In this document: positions 9,965-18,897 of the stretch, piece after piece
Layout of the letters: every line of letters starts with the position of its first letter
Position numbering within the stretch: the stretch's first letter is position 1
Assembly: GCA_021299835.1 (NCBI GenBank)
Contig: JAJTER010000024.1
Span: 1-64,000 of the forward strand
Source of the DNA: Saprospiraceae bacterium
GTDB taxonomy: Bacteria > Bacteroidota > Bacteroidia > Chitinophagales > Saprospiraceae
Direction: 5' to 3'
Length of the DNA stretch: 64,000 nucleotides
Translations under genes and position numbers: made by a program
The notes under the pieces: generated by a model
The model's database searches: none
What the model was told of the DNA's origin: nothing
The model's input: only the letters and a program-made list of their open reading frames with translations

Positions 9965-12352
9965 TTAATTAAGAATTTTTACTAAAATTTCAACTCTTCG
10001 CTCAACAGAAGCTACCAGGCTGAAAACAGAATTCCTCTTATCCATTGGATTATCCGACACCTGCTTTTTCGATTTATTCTCCCCGTAAGCAGAAGTAATA
10101 AACTTCAATTGTCCATTTTTAACAGACTCTGCTAATTTGCCCTGATTACTTTGCAGCAGATAATTTTGTATGGTTTTAATACGTCGATCGCTCAATAATT
10201 TATTAGAGCTAACACTACCCAATGGAGAGGCAAATCCACTTAAGGTAATTTCCAGTTTCTTACCCTCCCCTAACTTAGCGGCTATGGCTTTTGACAAATA
10301 TTCAAGACTTACCGTACCCATTTTCACTTCCCTGTTAAAGAACAAATCATACTGTTCGTTTAAAACAAATTTCTCAGCTTCGGGAAGTACCTTAGTAAAA
10401 TTAGAAATAAAAGATTCCTTCTGATTGAAATAAGTATTTGAAAGTTCGACATAATTCTCCGTACCCTTTATCTTCATTTCCTTCGCCTTTGGTATGTCAT
10501 TATCAAAATATAAGGCAACAGGCGTAGATAAAGGTGGCTTAAGATAGACTTCAATGGTTATTTTTTTTCCTAAACCTTTTACATCACTTAAGGTGAAACT
10601 TATGTCCTTTTCAACTGATTCATAATTTTCTTTGCTTGCAATCAACTTATATTTATGATTCTGAATGACTGAGAAGGTAAAAGAATTGCCCTTCTCATTG
10701 GTTTGTATATTGTCCACTGAATTCTTTGTATCTATCCATTTTAAAAGATTAACCGTTGTACCGTTAAGTGCTTCTTTTGTTCGGTCATCAAAGGTTAAAA
10801 CCTGGAGTTCTATAACGGTAGGATTTAAATAAAGCTCGATAACAACCGTATCCCCTTCAAAAGGAAAACCTGCTATATTTAGTTCTCCCTGATAAGGATC
10901 AAAACCGTCACTTTGGATTCCTACGGCATAATTATCAGAAGAATTCCACGAAAAATATGGCCAGTTGCCATAAGAAACATCTACTTTTTCTACTGTTCCA
11001 GAAGGTAGGTATTGTGTAGAAAGATTAGCGTCTCGTATTAAAGAAGAATCATTTGCATTACGTGCTAAAATTCTCACTTTTCTCATAGGCATATCCCAGG
11101 TAACCCGAACAGTTAACCAACCATTGATTCCTTTTTCACTGAGGGAGAAAAACAAATCATCTGAGGAGGCATTCATCTGTATGCCCATATTCATTGGGTT
11201 GGACCAGTCATTTAAAGTTGGTGAAGAAGCATAAACATCATAACCTCCAAAAGTAAATCTTCCCTGCGTGCTAAAATAAAGCCGTTGGGTTGGCGTATGA
11301 AAGAACGGCGTAACGTCTTCTTCCGACGTATTCAGTGTTGACAAATTTTCCGGAGCATCCACCTCCCCATTTTCTAACACTGCGGCGCGATATAAATCAT
11401 CTTTACCCTTACCACCGGGTCTGTTGGAAGAAAAATATAACCATAATTTTCCATTTATATCTTTTCCCACCGCAGGATGTTGCGTAGAAAATCCACTGGC
11501 ATTAGCGGCTATTTTCAAAGGTTCCCCTACGCCACCATCCTCATTAAATTTTCTAAAATAAATATCGCATCGAACCTCCATTAAATTTACTTTGTCACAC
11601 AAACAATAGTATAAACCAGTATTTTCAGGAAGGAAAGTAACACCAGAAATTAATTTATTAGGTACAGCCAATTGAGGTAACCAATTGGTATCACCCTGAC
11701 TATTCATTAATCTTAGATTGGACACAAAAGCAATACTGTCCTTCTTAGAGGTTACTCTTTCTTTTTCAGAAAATTTGGCATAGATAAGATCATTTTTATA
11801 AGCAACGGCGCCAAATTCCGCTTCCAAACAATCATTAGAGGTTGAAATCTTTTTGGTTTGTTCGGGAACATTTGAATAGTTTGCATATTCCTTCAAAATT
11901 CGGCTGCAACTACTTTCCATCATTAAAGCTTTATTCTTTAAAGGATCTCCCTCTTTAGCTTTTCGGAAATAGGACTGAAGGTTCTTTTGTGCCCCTTTAT
12001 AGTCTGCTAACCTCATGTTAATCCAAGCTGAATAAAAATTATTTTCAGCGGTAACAACCGAATCTGGAAAACGAAGAACCTTGTCGTATATGGATCTGGC
12101 TGTTTGCAGACCCTGCATATTTCGCGCAGATTCGGCCATTTTTACCCATATATCCACCCTGGTAGAATCATAAGTTGTTGCTGCCTGATAAAAATTAAAA
12201 GCTGTTCGATAGTCCTTTTCTACATAGAAGGACTGATCCCCTGCTTTCAACCAGTTTTCTAATTTTTGTCCAAAGGAATTAAATTGAAAAGTGACTATCA
12301 TTAAAAGACTGAATAGCAGCTTATAAAGGGTATAAGTATTAAAATTTCGCAT
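9965..12352 (-). CDS. OmpA-family protein with TPR-like and PD40 propeller domains (T9SS/adhesin-associated)
   Basis: A 795-residue envelope protein. A signal peptide (to about residue 28) is followed by a TPR-like region (YRTAFNFYQAATTYDSTRVDIW), then PD40/WD40-type blades (HPAVGKDINGKLWLYFSSNRPGG, split here for length; VTPFFHTPTQRLYFST). A carboxypeptidase-regulatory-like beta domain comes next, then a C-terminal OmpA peptidoglycan-binding domain (GFASPLGSVSSNKLLSDRRI). This order resembles the PorE-type periplasmic proteins that tie T9SS parts to the cell wall. It lies between a PorP/SprF gene and an adhesin gene in one minus-strand operon, a layout common for T9SS client loci. Anchoring the translocon or client to peptidoglycan is inferred from the family. 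Confidence 0.85.
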   Translation of the reverse strand: MRNFNTYTLYKLLFSLLMIVTFQFNSFGQKLENWLKAGDQSFYVEKDYRTAFNFYQAATTYDSTRVDIWVKMAESARNMQGLQTARSIYDKVLRFPDSVVTAENNFYSAWINMRLADYKGAQKNLQSYFRKAKEGDPLKNKALMMESSCSRILKEYANYSNVPEQTKKISTSNDCLEAEFGAVAYKNDLIYAKFSEKERVTSKKDSIAFVSNLRLMNSQGDTNWLPQLAVPNKLISGVTFLPENTGLYYCLCDKVNLMEVRCDIYFRKFNEDGGVGEPLKIAANASGFSTQHPAVGKDINGKLWLYFSSNRPGGKGKDDLYRAAVLENGEVDAPENLSTLNTSEEDVTPFFHTPTQRLYFSTQGRFTFGGYDVYASSPTLNDWSNPMNMGIQMNASSDDLFFSLSEKGINGWLTVRVTWDMPMRKVRILARNANDSSLIRDANLSTQYLPSGTVEKVDVSYGNWPYFSWNSSDNYAVGIQSDGFDPYQGELNIAGFPFEGDTVVIELYLNPTVIELQVLTFDDRTKEALNGTTVNLLKWIDTKNSVDNIQTNEKGNSFTFSVIQNHKYKLIASKENYESVEKDISFTLSDVKGLGKKITIEVYLKPPLSTPVALYFDNDIPKAKEMKIKGTENYVELSNTYFNQKESFISNFTKVLPEAEKFVLNEQYDLFFNREVKMGTVSLEYLSKAIAAKLGEGKKLEITLSGFASPLGSVSSNKLLSDRRIKTIQNYLLQSNQGKLAESVKNGQLKFITSAYGENKSKKQVSDNPMDKRNSVFSLVASVERRVEILVKILN

Positions 12353-12407
12353 TATTGGTAATTTTTTACATCTGTATTAAACAGATTAGGAAAATAAATT
12401 CTTTACA

Positions 12408-13481
12408 TTAAATCAATGGACAAACCCTTACCGTTTTAAAACGAGGTATTTTCTTGATTACATAATGCACAAAAATTTCAGGATCTGCCTGACCTGTAGG
12501 CAGAACGCCTGTCTTTGATAAATTAATATCATAGCTAAATCCAGCTCTGACATTACGATAAAGCATCTCAATAGACGGTGCAATCCTATTACCTATTTCC
12601 CGTTGTTGATAGTTAACATTTAAGTCAATAGCAAAGGTATTTCCAGGATTCTTATCTAAATAAACGCGAAATCCGGCACTCGCCATCCACTCATTATAAA
12701 CTGCCTGTGCTACATAAATGAGATTTGTGGTAAGATCAATATTATTTGAAACCTGTAAAACACCCATTACATAAGGATTTAATCGCATGGGGATTTTTGA
12801 CACAGCGTTAGGAAAGAAACTGGTATTTGGCGAAAACAAATGATGAACGCCCACGCCAATATCTACTTTGCTCCTTTTATTCAAAAGATCAACTAATTGT
12901 CCTTTTTGATCTGCCTGGATTCTAATATTTGCCCCCATTCCGGCATCAAAAAATATTTTCGATAAATCCCAAAGTCCTTCTCCATTTGGAGCAGAAGCAT
13001 TTACACCATTGATTGATGGGTCATATTGACGGTCAAATAACAATGCACCTGGGTCAAAACCTCTTTGATTTCCGCTAAGGTTAAGTCCAATGGTACCAAA
13101 AACCTTCGGGCTGAATTTTTTTGTATATCCTCCACCTACAAATATTCCTGTTTGTTGTAAACGTGAATCTCCGGCCAAATCATAAGTTAACCCCCCATTT
13201 AAAGACCAGAATTTATCATCCTCCAAATAAGAAGGTAACTTAGTATCAAAGGAAAGTGTAACCGTTTTGTAATCAACGGGAATTTCTCTCCATTGATTTC
13301 TGGCATGAAACATCAATCTGGTATCACCATTGAACACGCCTGATAAACCAGGTGAAACTTGCAATGGGTTTCTAAAAAACTGAGTGAAATGAATATCCTG
13401 AGCAATTACCTTTGCAGATAAAAACATCAAAACCCAAAACAAGGAAAATAATTTTGAATTCTTTTTGTAAATTTTCATCAT
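12408..13481 (-). CDS. PorP/SprF family type IX secretion outer-membrane protein
   Basis: A 357-residue outer-membrane beta-barrel with a signal peptide ending near AKVIAQ and mature start DIHFTQFFRNPLQVSPGLSG. That opening (DIHFTQF...NP...NPA/SPG) is the family hallmark. The body is amphipathic beta strands with many aromatic ends (ARNQWREI, WSLNGGLTYDL, GFSYDINLS). SprF-type proteins act client-by-client in T9SS, helping particular large adhesins such as SprB reach the surface, so this one probably serves the two adhesins downstream. It is the first gene of the minus-strand operon, 55 bp before the OmpA/PD40 gene. Confidence 0.9.
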   Translation of the reverse strand: MMKIYKKNSKLFSLFWVLMFLSAKVIAQDIHFTQFFRNPLQVSPGLSGVFNGDTRLMFHARNQWREIPVDYKTVTLSFDTKLPSYLEDDKFWSLNGGLTYDLAGDSRLQQTGIFVGGGYTKKFSPKVFGTIGLNLSGNQRGFDPGALLFDRQYDPSINGVNASAPNGEGLWDLSKIFFDAGMGANIRIQADQKGQLVDLLNKRSKVDIGVGVHHLFSPNTSFFPNAVSKIPMRLNPYVMGVLQVSNNIDLTTNLIYVAQAVYNEWMASAGFRVYLDKNPGNTFAIDLNVNYQQREIGNRIAPSIEMLYRNVRAGFSYDINLSKTGVLPTGQADPEIFVHYVIKKIPRFKTVRVCPLI

Positions 13482-13640
13482 GAAGTAAGTATTAGTATGT
13501 TATAGCAAATAAAGCAGGGGTAAATTACAAATTTTAAATCTAATTTAAAAATAAAACAAACAACTCTGAACATATATAAATAAATAACTATATTTAACGT
13601 TAACATAATACCGTTATTAAATTTTTGTAGCCAAGGAAAT

Positions 13641-14678
13641 ATGAAACATATATTTATTAACCTATTCTTTATCAGCGCATTATTATTCGTTATGCAGGGA
13701 AATGCGAAGACTATATTTGTAAAAACGGATGGGAAAGGGAATGGGGAAAGCTGGGAAAATGCCTTATCAAACCTTCAACTTGCCATTGGTATTGCAACGG
13801 AATCAGACCAAATTTGGGTAAAAACAGGTGTTTATTATCCAACACGGACTAATAACAGGCAAATTCCATTTTTTATTGATAAACCAGTACAAATTTTTGG
13901 AGGTTTTTCAGGCAGTGAAAAGACATTGAAAGAAAGGGATTTTGAACAATTTCAAACCATAATCTCTGGTGAAATAGGCGACAAAACTTCACTGCTAGAC
14001 AACTCACACAATATTATTTTAATTGATATTGAAAAAGGTGAAATTGTTTTAGATGGTATTACAATACAGCGTGGAACGGCAAATGTTTCATCCAATGCTT
14101 CTGATAGAAAAGCATCGGGAGCGGGAATATTTTATACGAGCAGTGGTAATAAAAGTAGTCTCTGGGTGTCTAATTGTTTGTTTATTGACAATCAAGCGCT
14201 TTACGGTGGGGCTATATCTACCTTTATACTTGAGGGTGGGGACGCAAATATTCACATAGAAAACTGTGTTTTTCAAAATAATACTGCCGAAATTGAAGGT
14301 GGAGCTATTTACCATAATGCATCAAAAGGTAGTAGGGATGTATTGGAAATTCAACACACCACCTTTACTCAAAATATCGCGACCTTTGGTGGAGCTATTT
14401 ACCACAAAGCAGATAAAGGATCAATCTCCTCGCCACGTGTAAGTTTTTCAGATTTTGCTGCTAATATTGCCTACGTTAGAGGTTCCTGCATTTATAATCA
14501 ATTAGACGATGAAGAAACAGGAAGTCCGTTATTTATAGATTGTAGCTTTTTCGAAAACAAGGAAACGGTTGGTAATGCCATGGGAGATTCCAATAATATT
14601 CAAAAAAGCCAGAATAACGCTGACCGCATGATCATCAGACCGACGTTACGTGCCAATTCAAAAAGGAAGATTCCCTAA
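13641..14678 (+). CDS. Secreted parallel beta-helix protein (POMP/pectate-lyase-like repeats)
   Basis: A 345-residue protein with a signal peptide (to about residue 22, QGNAK). The mature part starts TIFVKTDGKGNGESWENAL, the usual opening of Bacteroidota right-handed beta-helix proteins, and carries repeated GGAIYH/GGAIST turns (PMP-like) at about residues 185-265, each followed by NCVFQNN or HTTFTQN rungs. No catalytic residues of pectate lyases were identified and no T9SS C-terminal domain is present. Such proteins usually end in a sorting domain, so this one may be shortened or exported another way. Its last 21 bases overlap the convergent PLP-enzyme gene. A structural or adhesive role is the most that can be inferred. 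Confidence 0.7.
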   Translation: MKHIFINLFFISALLFVMQGNAKTIFVKTDGKGNGESWENALSNLQLAIGIATESDQIWVKTGVYYPTRTNNRQIPFFIDKPVQIFGGFSGSEKTLKERDFEQFQTIISGEIGDKTSLLDNSHNIILIDIEKGEIVLDGITIQRGTANVSSNASDRKASGAGIFYTSSGNKSSLWVSNCLFIDNQALYGGAISTFILEGGDANIHIENCVFQNNTAEIEGGAIYHNASKGSRDVLEIQHTTFTQNIATFGGAIYHKADKGSISSPRVSFSDFAANIAYVRGSCIYNQLDDEETGSPLFIDCSFFENKETVGNAMGDSNNIQKSQNNADRMIIRPTLRANSKRKIP

Positions 14679-15614
14679 ATCGACATTCCCGCCAGTAAGT
14701 ATAACGCCTACCTGTTTTCCTTTAAAGGTTTCCTTATTGGCTAACATAGCGGCCAATGGTACGGCGCAGGAAGGTTCAATGATAATTTTCATTCTCTCCC
14801 ATATTATTCTCATGGCCTGAACAATTTCATCTTCCTCAGCGGTAAAAATATCGGTAACATGTCTTTTAATAATATCCAGCGTTAGCGGTCCCAGCGTTGT
14901 CCTAAGACCATCTGCAATGGTATCAGTCCTCTCATTTTGTTCAATATGACCACTTCTGAGTGACCTGAGGGCATCATCAACCTTTTTGGGTTCAGCCCCT
15001 AATATCATTATCTCAGGATTAACATAATGTGCGGCCAAAGAGGTTCCACTTAACAAACCGCCACCGCCAACGGGAGCTACCACAATATCTAACTGCGGAT
15101 AATCTTCCAATAACTCTAAGGTAGCGGTTGCCTGCCCGGCAATTACATCATAATTATCATAAGGGTGAATAAAATGAGCCCCCGTTTTTCTAACTACTTC
15201 CGCCAAAGTACTTTCCCTCGCCATTTGATTTGGTTCACAGAAAATGATTTCTGCACCATAAGCGCGCGTTCCCTCCACTTTTATTTTAGGTGCATTATTA
15301 GGCATAACGATATAGGCGGGAATACCTAAAAATTGAGCAGCTTTAGCTACCGCTTGAGCATGATTTCCAGATGAATGCGTAGCTATTCCCAGCTTTTTAA
15401 CCTCCCCTTGTAATCGCAAAGATGCGCTCGCTGCACCTCTCATTTTAAATGCACCTATTTTCTGAAAATTTTCACATTTAAAGTAAATAGAACCGCCAAC
15501 CAAACTATTTATAAATTGATTAGTTAATACCGGGGTCTTATGAATCATTGATTTAATCGCGTCCTGGGTCAGCCTTAAATCAGGTAAGGTGGGAACACTT
15601 GAAAGTGATTTCAT
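14658..15614 (-). CDS. PLP-dependent threonine/serine dehydratase-like enzyme
   Basis: A 318-residue fold-type II PLP enzyme. The Schiff-base lysine is in GAFKMRGA (about residue 59), the substrate loop is SSGNHAQAVA (about 81-90), and the phosphate-binding glycine loop is VGGGGLLSGT. The length fits catabolic threonine dehydratase, serine racemase or 3-hydroxyaspartate ammonia-lyase, which cannot be told apart here; there is no C-terminal ACT regulatory domain as in biosynthetic IlvA. Reaction: deamination of L-threonine or L-serine to a 2-oxo acid plus ammonia, in the cytoplasm. It is 9 bp downstream of the dacB-like gene, so probably cotranscribed. No ilv genes are adjacent. Confidence 0.85.
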   Translation of the reverse strand: MKSLSSVPTLPDLRLTQDAIKSMIHKTPVLTNQFINSLVGGSIYFKCENFQKIGAFKMRGAASASLRLQGEVKKLGIATHSSGNHAQAVAKAAQFLGIPAYIVMPNNAPKIKVEGTRAYGAEIIFCEPNQMARESTLAEVVRKTGAHFIHPYDNYDVIAGQATATLELLEDYPQLDIVVAPVGGGGLLSGTSLAAHYVNPEIMILGAEPKKVDDALRSLRSGHIEQNERTDTIADGLRTTLGPLTLDIIKRHVTDIFTAEEDEIVQAMRIIWERMKIIIEPSCAVPLAAMLANKETFKGKQVGVILTGGNVDLGNLPF

Positions 15615-15623
15615 TTCTTATTT

Positions 15624-16958
15624 TTAAAAGTTATCTCTCAGAAAGGTTAAAACCTTATTCATCTCATTTTTCACCACGCCACTACCTTCCACAAAATGAT
15701 TATTCATAAAACTGAATATCAATGTTTTACCCTTTTTTGTTACCACATATCCACTGAGGCAATGGTTATTAGACAGTGATCCAGTTTTAGCAAAAACAAA
15801 AGGCTTTCCCTGACCTTTGTAAGAACCTGATATGGTACCCGAAACACCCCCAGCTGGTAGCAGGCTAAAAAGTCTTTCTTGTGGCATCATCGCATGTAAT
15901 TTTTTTAAAATAAAAACCATGTCCATAGGCGAAAAAAGATTGTACCTTGAAAGACCTGAGCCGTCAGCCCAAACTGGTTTTTGTGGCCAATCAGAAATTA
16001 AAGAATCTCTTGCATACCTAATAAATTTTTCTGGATCGAGATAACCAAACTGTTTATCTGAACATAAAATCAACAATTGTTCTCCTATAAAATTATCACT
16101 TTCCTGCAGAAAAAAACGATAAAGTGAATCTGGAATGGAGACTTTATAATCTATAAAGGATAGGTTATCCTCAGCATTAAGTTTTAATTGAGATACAGGT
16201 TGCTGAATATCCTGTCTAAAAACGCCTAACACCGTTTCTATATCGGTACGAAATGGAACAAACAAATTAAAACTGGTATCAAAAGCTACTTTATTGGCAT
16301 AAAATTTATTTTCAAATTCATCTCTGTATATTTTGGGTTTTTTTCCCTTATCTGATTCATCGAAAGTTAAATGATCCAACCAAAAACCGGGTGTGGTCAA
16401 CCACTTCCCCAGGCTATCTTTTTTAAATTGCACATAATTACCATGTATTGGAATGGGGCTTCTTTCCACCTGGTAATAATAAGGATAATCTGCCCACGAC
16501 CATCCTGAACCAAAACGATTCCCTTTCCAGTTATCAAAAGAAAGCTTTATTGGCAAATTTGATTTTTTCCAAGGCTCCGGTTGTTCCACTGACAAAAAAG
16601 ACGGGTGCCTCCACATTGGATTACCAGTCCCCTGAATTACGAGCTGTCCATCTTTTTCAGCTACCCGCCAAACATTCAAACTATCACCTAATACCTTTAA
16701 TGCAGCATAAAAGGTAACTAATTTAACATTAGAAGCGGGTGTAAAATGTTTGTCTGCCTCTCTTTTTAATAGAATTTCCCCTGATGCTGCATCTTCAATC
16801 ATTAATCCACTGAAATGCTGATTAAATACAATAGAGTTATCAACCAGATGAACTAATTCCTTTACCTGCTTTTTATGTGCTTTTTGACCTGAAACGGAAC
16901 TAAAACATAAAAAAGAAATAAATACAATCCCTAAAAAAGAAATATAGCTTTTTGTCAT
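15624..16958 (-). CDS. dacB: D-alanyl-D-alanine carboxypeptidase/endopeptidase (PBP4, S13 family)
   Basis: A 444-residue periplasmic penicillin-binding protein that trims or cleaves peptidoglycan cross-links. Signal peptide to about residue 24. All three S13 motifs are present: SxxK as SNVK with S76 and K79, the SxN-equivalent in GSGLSRYN (about 340), and KTG at about 391-393 (FAKTGSLSN). The long insert domain between motifs 1 and 2, typical of PBP4, is present (WADYPYYYQ region). Length is normal for the Bacteroidota version. It is divergent from the serine hydrolase at 17054 and followed closely by the PLP enzyme. Confidence 0.92.
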   Translation of the reverse strand: MTKSYISFLGIVFISFLCFSSVSGQKAHKKQVKELVHLVDNSIVFNQHFSGLMIEDAASGEILLKREADKHFTPASNVKLVTFYAALKVLGDSLNVWRVAEKDGQLVIQGTGNPMWRHPSFLSVEQPEPWKKSNLPIKLSFDNWKGNRFGSGWSWADYPYYYQVERSPIPIHGNYVQFKKDSLGKWLTTPGFWLDHLTFDESDKGKKPKIYRDEFENKFYANKVAFDTSFNLFVPFRTDIETVLGVFRQDIQQPVSQLKLNAEDNLSFIDYKVSIPDSLYRFFLQESDNFIGEQLLILCSDKQFGYLDPEKFIRYARDSLISDWPQKPVWADGSGLSRYNLFSPMDMVFILKKLHAMMPQERLFSLLPAGGVSGTISGSYKGQGKPFVFAKTGSLSNNHCLSGYVVTKKGKTLIFSFMNNHFVEGSGVVKNEMNKVLTFLRDNF

Positions 16959-17017
16959 TATGATTTATTTTTTCTAAAAAAATTGATTTGAAAGGGTTAC
17001 AAATCTTTACTAATTCG

Positions 17018-17025
17018 TACTTTTC
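17018..17025 (+). promoter_or_regulatory. Likely -7 box for the GH3-relic serine hydrolase
   Basis: TACTTTTC matches 7 of 8 positions of TAnnTTTG. It lies inside the upstream part of the open frame and argues that translation starts at the ATG at 17054, not at the TTG at 16988. Confidence 0.4.
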
Positions 17026-17053
17026 AGCTAAGTTAAAAAAAATACCCTTGAAA

Positions 17054-18895
17054 ATGTCATTCCTCAAATACACCACCTTCATTTTTCTGTCATTGATCGT
17101 TTCAAACGCTGTGTTTGGTCAGATAAATAACAACGATTCTTATCAGGTCGCCCTACAACAAATAAGATTGACCTCTAATGCAAAATCAATTATTCCATTT
17201 AAAAAACTGGAGGAATTATCTATTACACACCTGGTATTTGGCACGCCTCAGGTTCAAACCAATGTTTTTAGTAATCAATTAGATAAATATGCCTCTGTTA
17301 GTCATTATCAACTTCCACTTCAAGATGATCTTAAAAATCTTGACATCTGGTTAAAAGCGAGAAAATCGGCTGGTGATAAAGCCTTTATTATCGAAATCTG
17401 GACTAATGAAGATTTTAAATCAGATAAATTAATACAAATAAAAACATTATTTGAGGGTATGTCTGTAATTCTTGTAAACTTCGATACAAAATATTTTAAC
17501 CGTAAGGATGATTCTACAAATGCTATAAAATTTGACATTCAAACCCTTTCCGGTTACTGGCATCAATCTTTAGCGGCACAACTTATATTTGGAGGCGTAT
17601 CCATTGAGGACGGTAAGGAAGCGAAGGGCGTCCGACTTGGATATTCACCCATAGCCAGCGTTGGCATGAAAGCAAATATTCTCCATGATAGCATAAAATA
17701 TATCATTGAACAAGGGATTGCAGCCAGGGCATTTCCTGGTGCTCAGGTGCTCGTGGCAAGAAAGGGTAAAATTGTATATCATGAGGCTTTTGGCAAACAC
17801 ACTTATGAAGGAGAACAAAAACTATCTCCAGATGATATTTACGATATGGCCTCTGTTACTAAAGTTAGCAGTGGCCTTGCTGCGTTAATGAAGTGGTATG
17901 GCGAAGATAAATTAAACTTAGATGCCCCATTAAGCACCTATTTACCTGAAGCAAAAGGAACGAACAAAGCAGATCTAAAGATGAGGGATATACTTACTCA
18001 TCAAGCCAGATTAAGGGCATGGATTCCCTTTTGGAAAGGCACTTTGGTGGGAAATAGTAGAAATCCATGGCAAAAAAACTGGAACAATAATCGAAATAAT
18101 GATTACAGATTCAAGGCAAAAACATTTAGATTACAAGCAACAAAAAATTATTCTATTGAAGTTCCGGGTGGCTTATGGTTACATAAAAATTATCCAGATA
18201 AAATGGCCTCGTATATTTTCAAGTCCCCCCTAAATGCTAAACCTGGTTATGTTTATTCCGATTTCTTTTTTATACTCATGCCCAGATTGGTCAAGGCGCA
18301 GACGGGACAAGAATTTGAAAGCTATATTAAAACCCAATTTTACAAACCATTGGGTGCTAATACCTTAACTTGGAACCCATTGCGATTTTTCGATACCACT
18401 CGAATAGTACCTACTGAAAGAGACACTTTTTTTAGAATGACCCTTTTGCAGGGAAATGTGCACGACGAAGGTGCCGGCATGTTAAATGGTATTTCGGGTC
18501 ATGCAGGTTTATTTGGCTCCGCCAATGACTTAGCTAAATTAATGCAGTTATACCTTAATAAAGGTATTTATGGTGGGGAAAGACTTATCGCAGAAAAGGC
18601 TTTTGATGAGTTTACCCGCTGTCAATTCTGTCCTGATAATTATCGGGGTGTAGGTTTTGACAAACCATTGGTTCAATATATTCCTGGTAAAAGTTCCATA
18701 GCAAAAGATGCTTCTCCTGAAAGCTACGGTCACAGCGGATATACAGGTACCTTTGTTTGGATAGATCCTAAGGAAGAGCTCATTTACATTTTCTTATCCA
18801 ATCGAGTGTATCCTACCAGAGAAAGCAGGGCTATTTACGATTTGAATATCAGACCGCGCATCCAACAATCTATTTATGACGCATTGAAAAATTAA
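17054..18895 (+). CDS. Secreted serine hydrolase (beta-lactamase/S12 fold) with a GH3 C-terminal domain remnant
   Basis: 613 residues from the ATG at 17054, which gives a clean signal peptide (MSFLKYTTFIFLSLIVSNAV, then FGQ). An in-frame TTG at 16988 would add 22 residues in front of it and is disfavoured. Residues about 25-205 resemble the C-terminal alpha/beta domain of GH3 enzymes (SIIPFKKLEELSITHLVFG; LAAQLIFGG). The rest is a class-C-beta-lactamase-like hydrolase: SVTK (about 267-270) as SxxK, YSD as the YxN equivalent, and GHSGYTGT as the third motif. From family knowledge, Bacteroidota have near-1000-residue GH3-N/GH3-C/beta-lactamase fusions; this looks like that protein without its glycosidase catalytic domain. 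A periplasmic role on cell-wall material is plausible but unproven. Confidence 0.85.
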   Translation: MSFLKYTTFIFLSLIVSNAVFGQINNNDSYQVALQQIRLTSNAKSIIPFKKLEELSITHLVFGTPQVQTNVFSNQLDKYASVSHYQLPLQDDLKNLDIWLKARKSAGDKAFIIEIWTNEDFKSDKLIQIKTLFEGMSVILVNFDTKYFNRKDDSTNAIKFDIQTLSGYWHQSLAAQLIFGGVSIEDGKEAKGVRLGYSPIASVGMKANILHDSIKYIIEQGIAARAFPGAQVLVARKGKIVYHEAFGKHTYEGEQKLSPDDIYDMASVTKVSSGLAALMKWYGEDKLNLDAPLSTYLPEAKGTNKADLKMRDILTHQARLRAWIPFWKGTLVGNSRNPWQKNWNNNRNNDYRFKAKTFRLQATKNYSIEVPGGLWLHKNYPDKMASYIFKSPLNAKPGYVYSDFFFILMPRLVKAQTGQEFESYIKTQFYKPLGANTLTWNPLRFFDTTRIVPTERDTFFRMTLLQGNVHDEGAGMLNGISGHAGLFGSANDLAKLMQLYLNKGIYGGERLIAEKAFDEFTRCQFCPDNYRGVGFDKPLVQYIPGKSSIAKDASPESYGHSGYTGTFVWIDPKEELIYIFLSNRVYPTRESRAIYDLNIRPRIQQSIYDALKN

Positions 18896-18897
18896 GA

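Noticed and set aside
12370-12386. ATCTGT/ACAGAT hairpin between the PorP and OmpA/PD40 genes as a terminator
   Set aside because: Six-bp AT-rich stem without a proper T-run; at most a weak structure within the operon.
16988-17053. Upstream TTG start of the GH3-relic serine hydrolase
   Set aside because: It would place 22 polar residues before a clear signal peptide and overlaps the likely promoter box.
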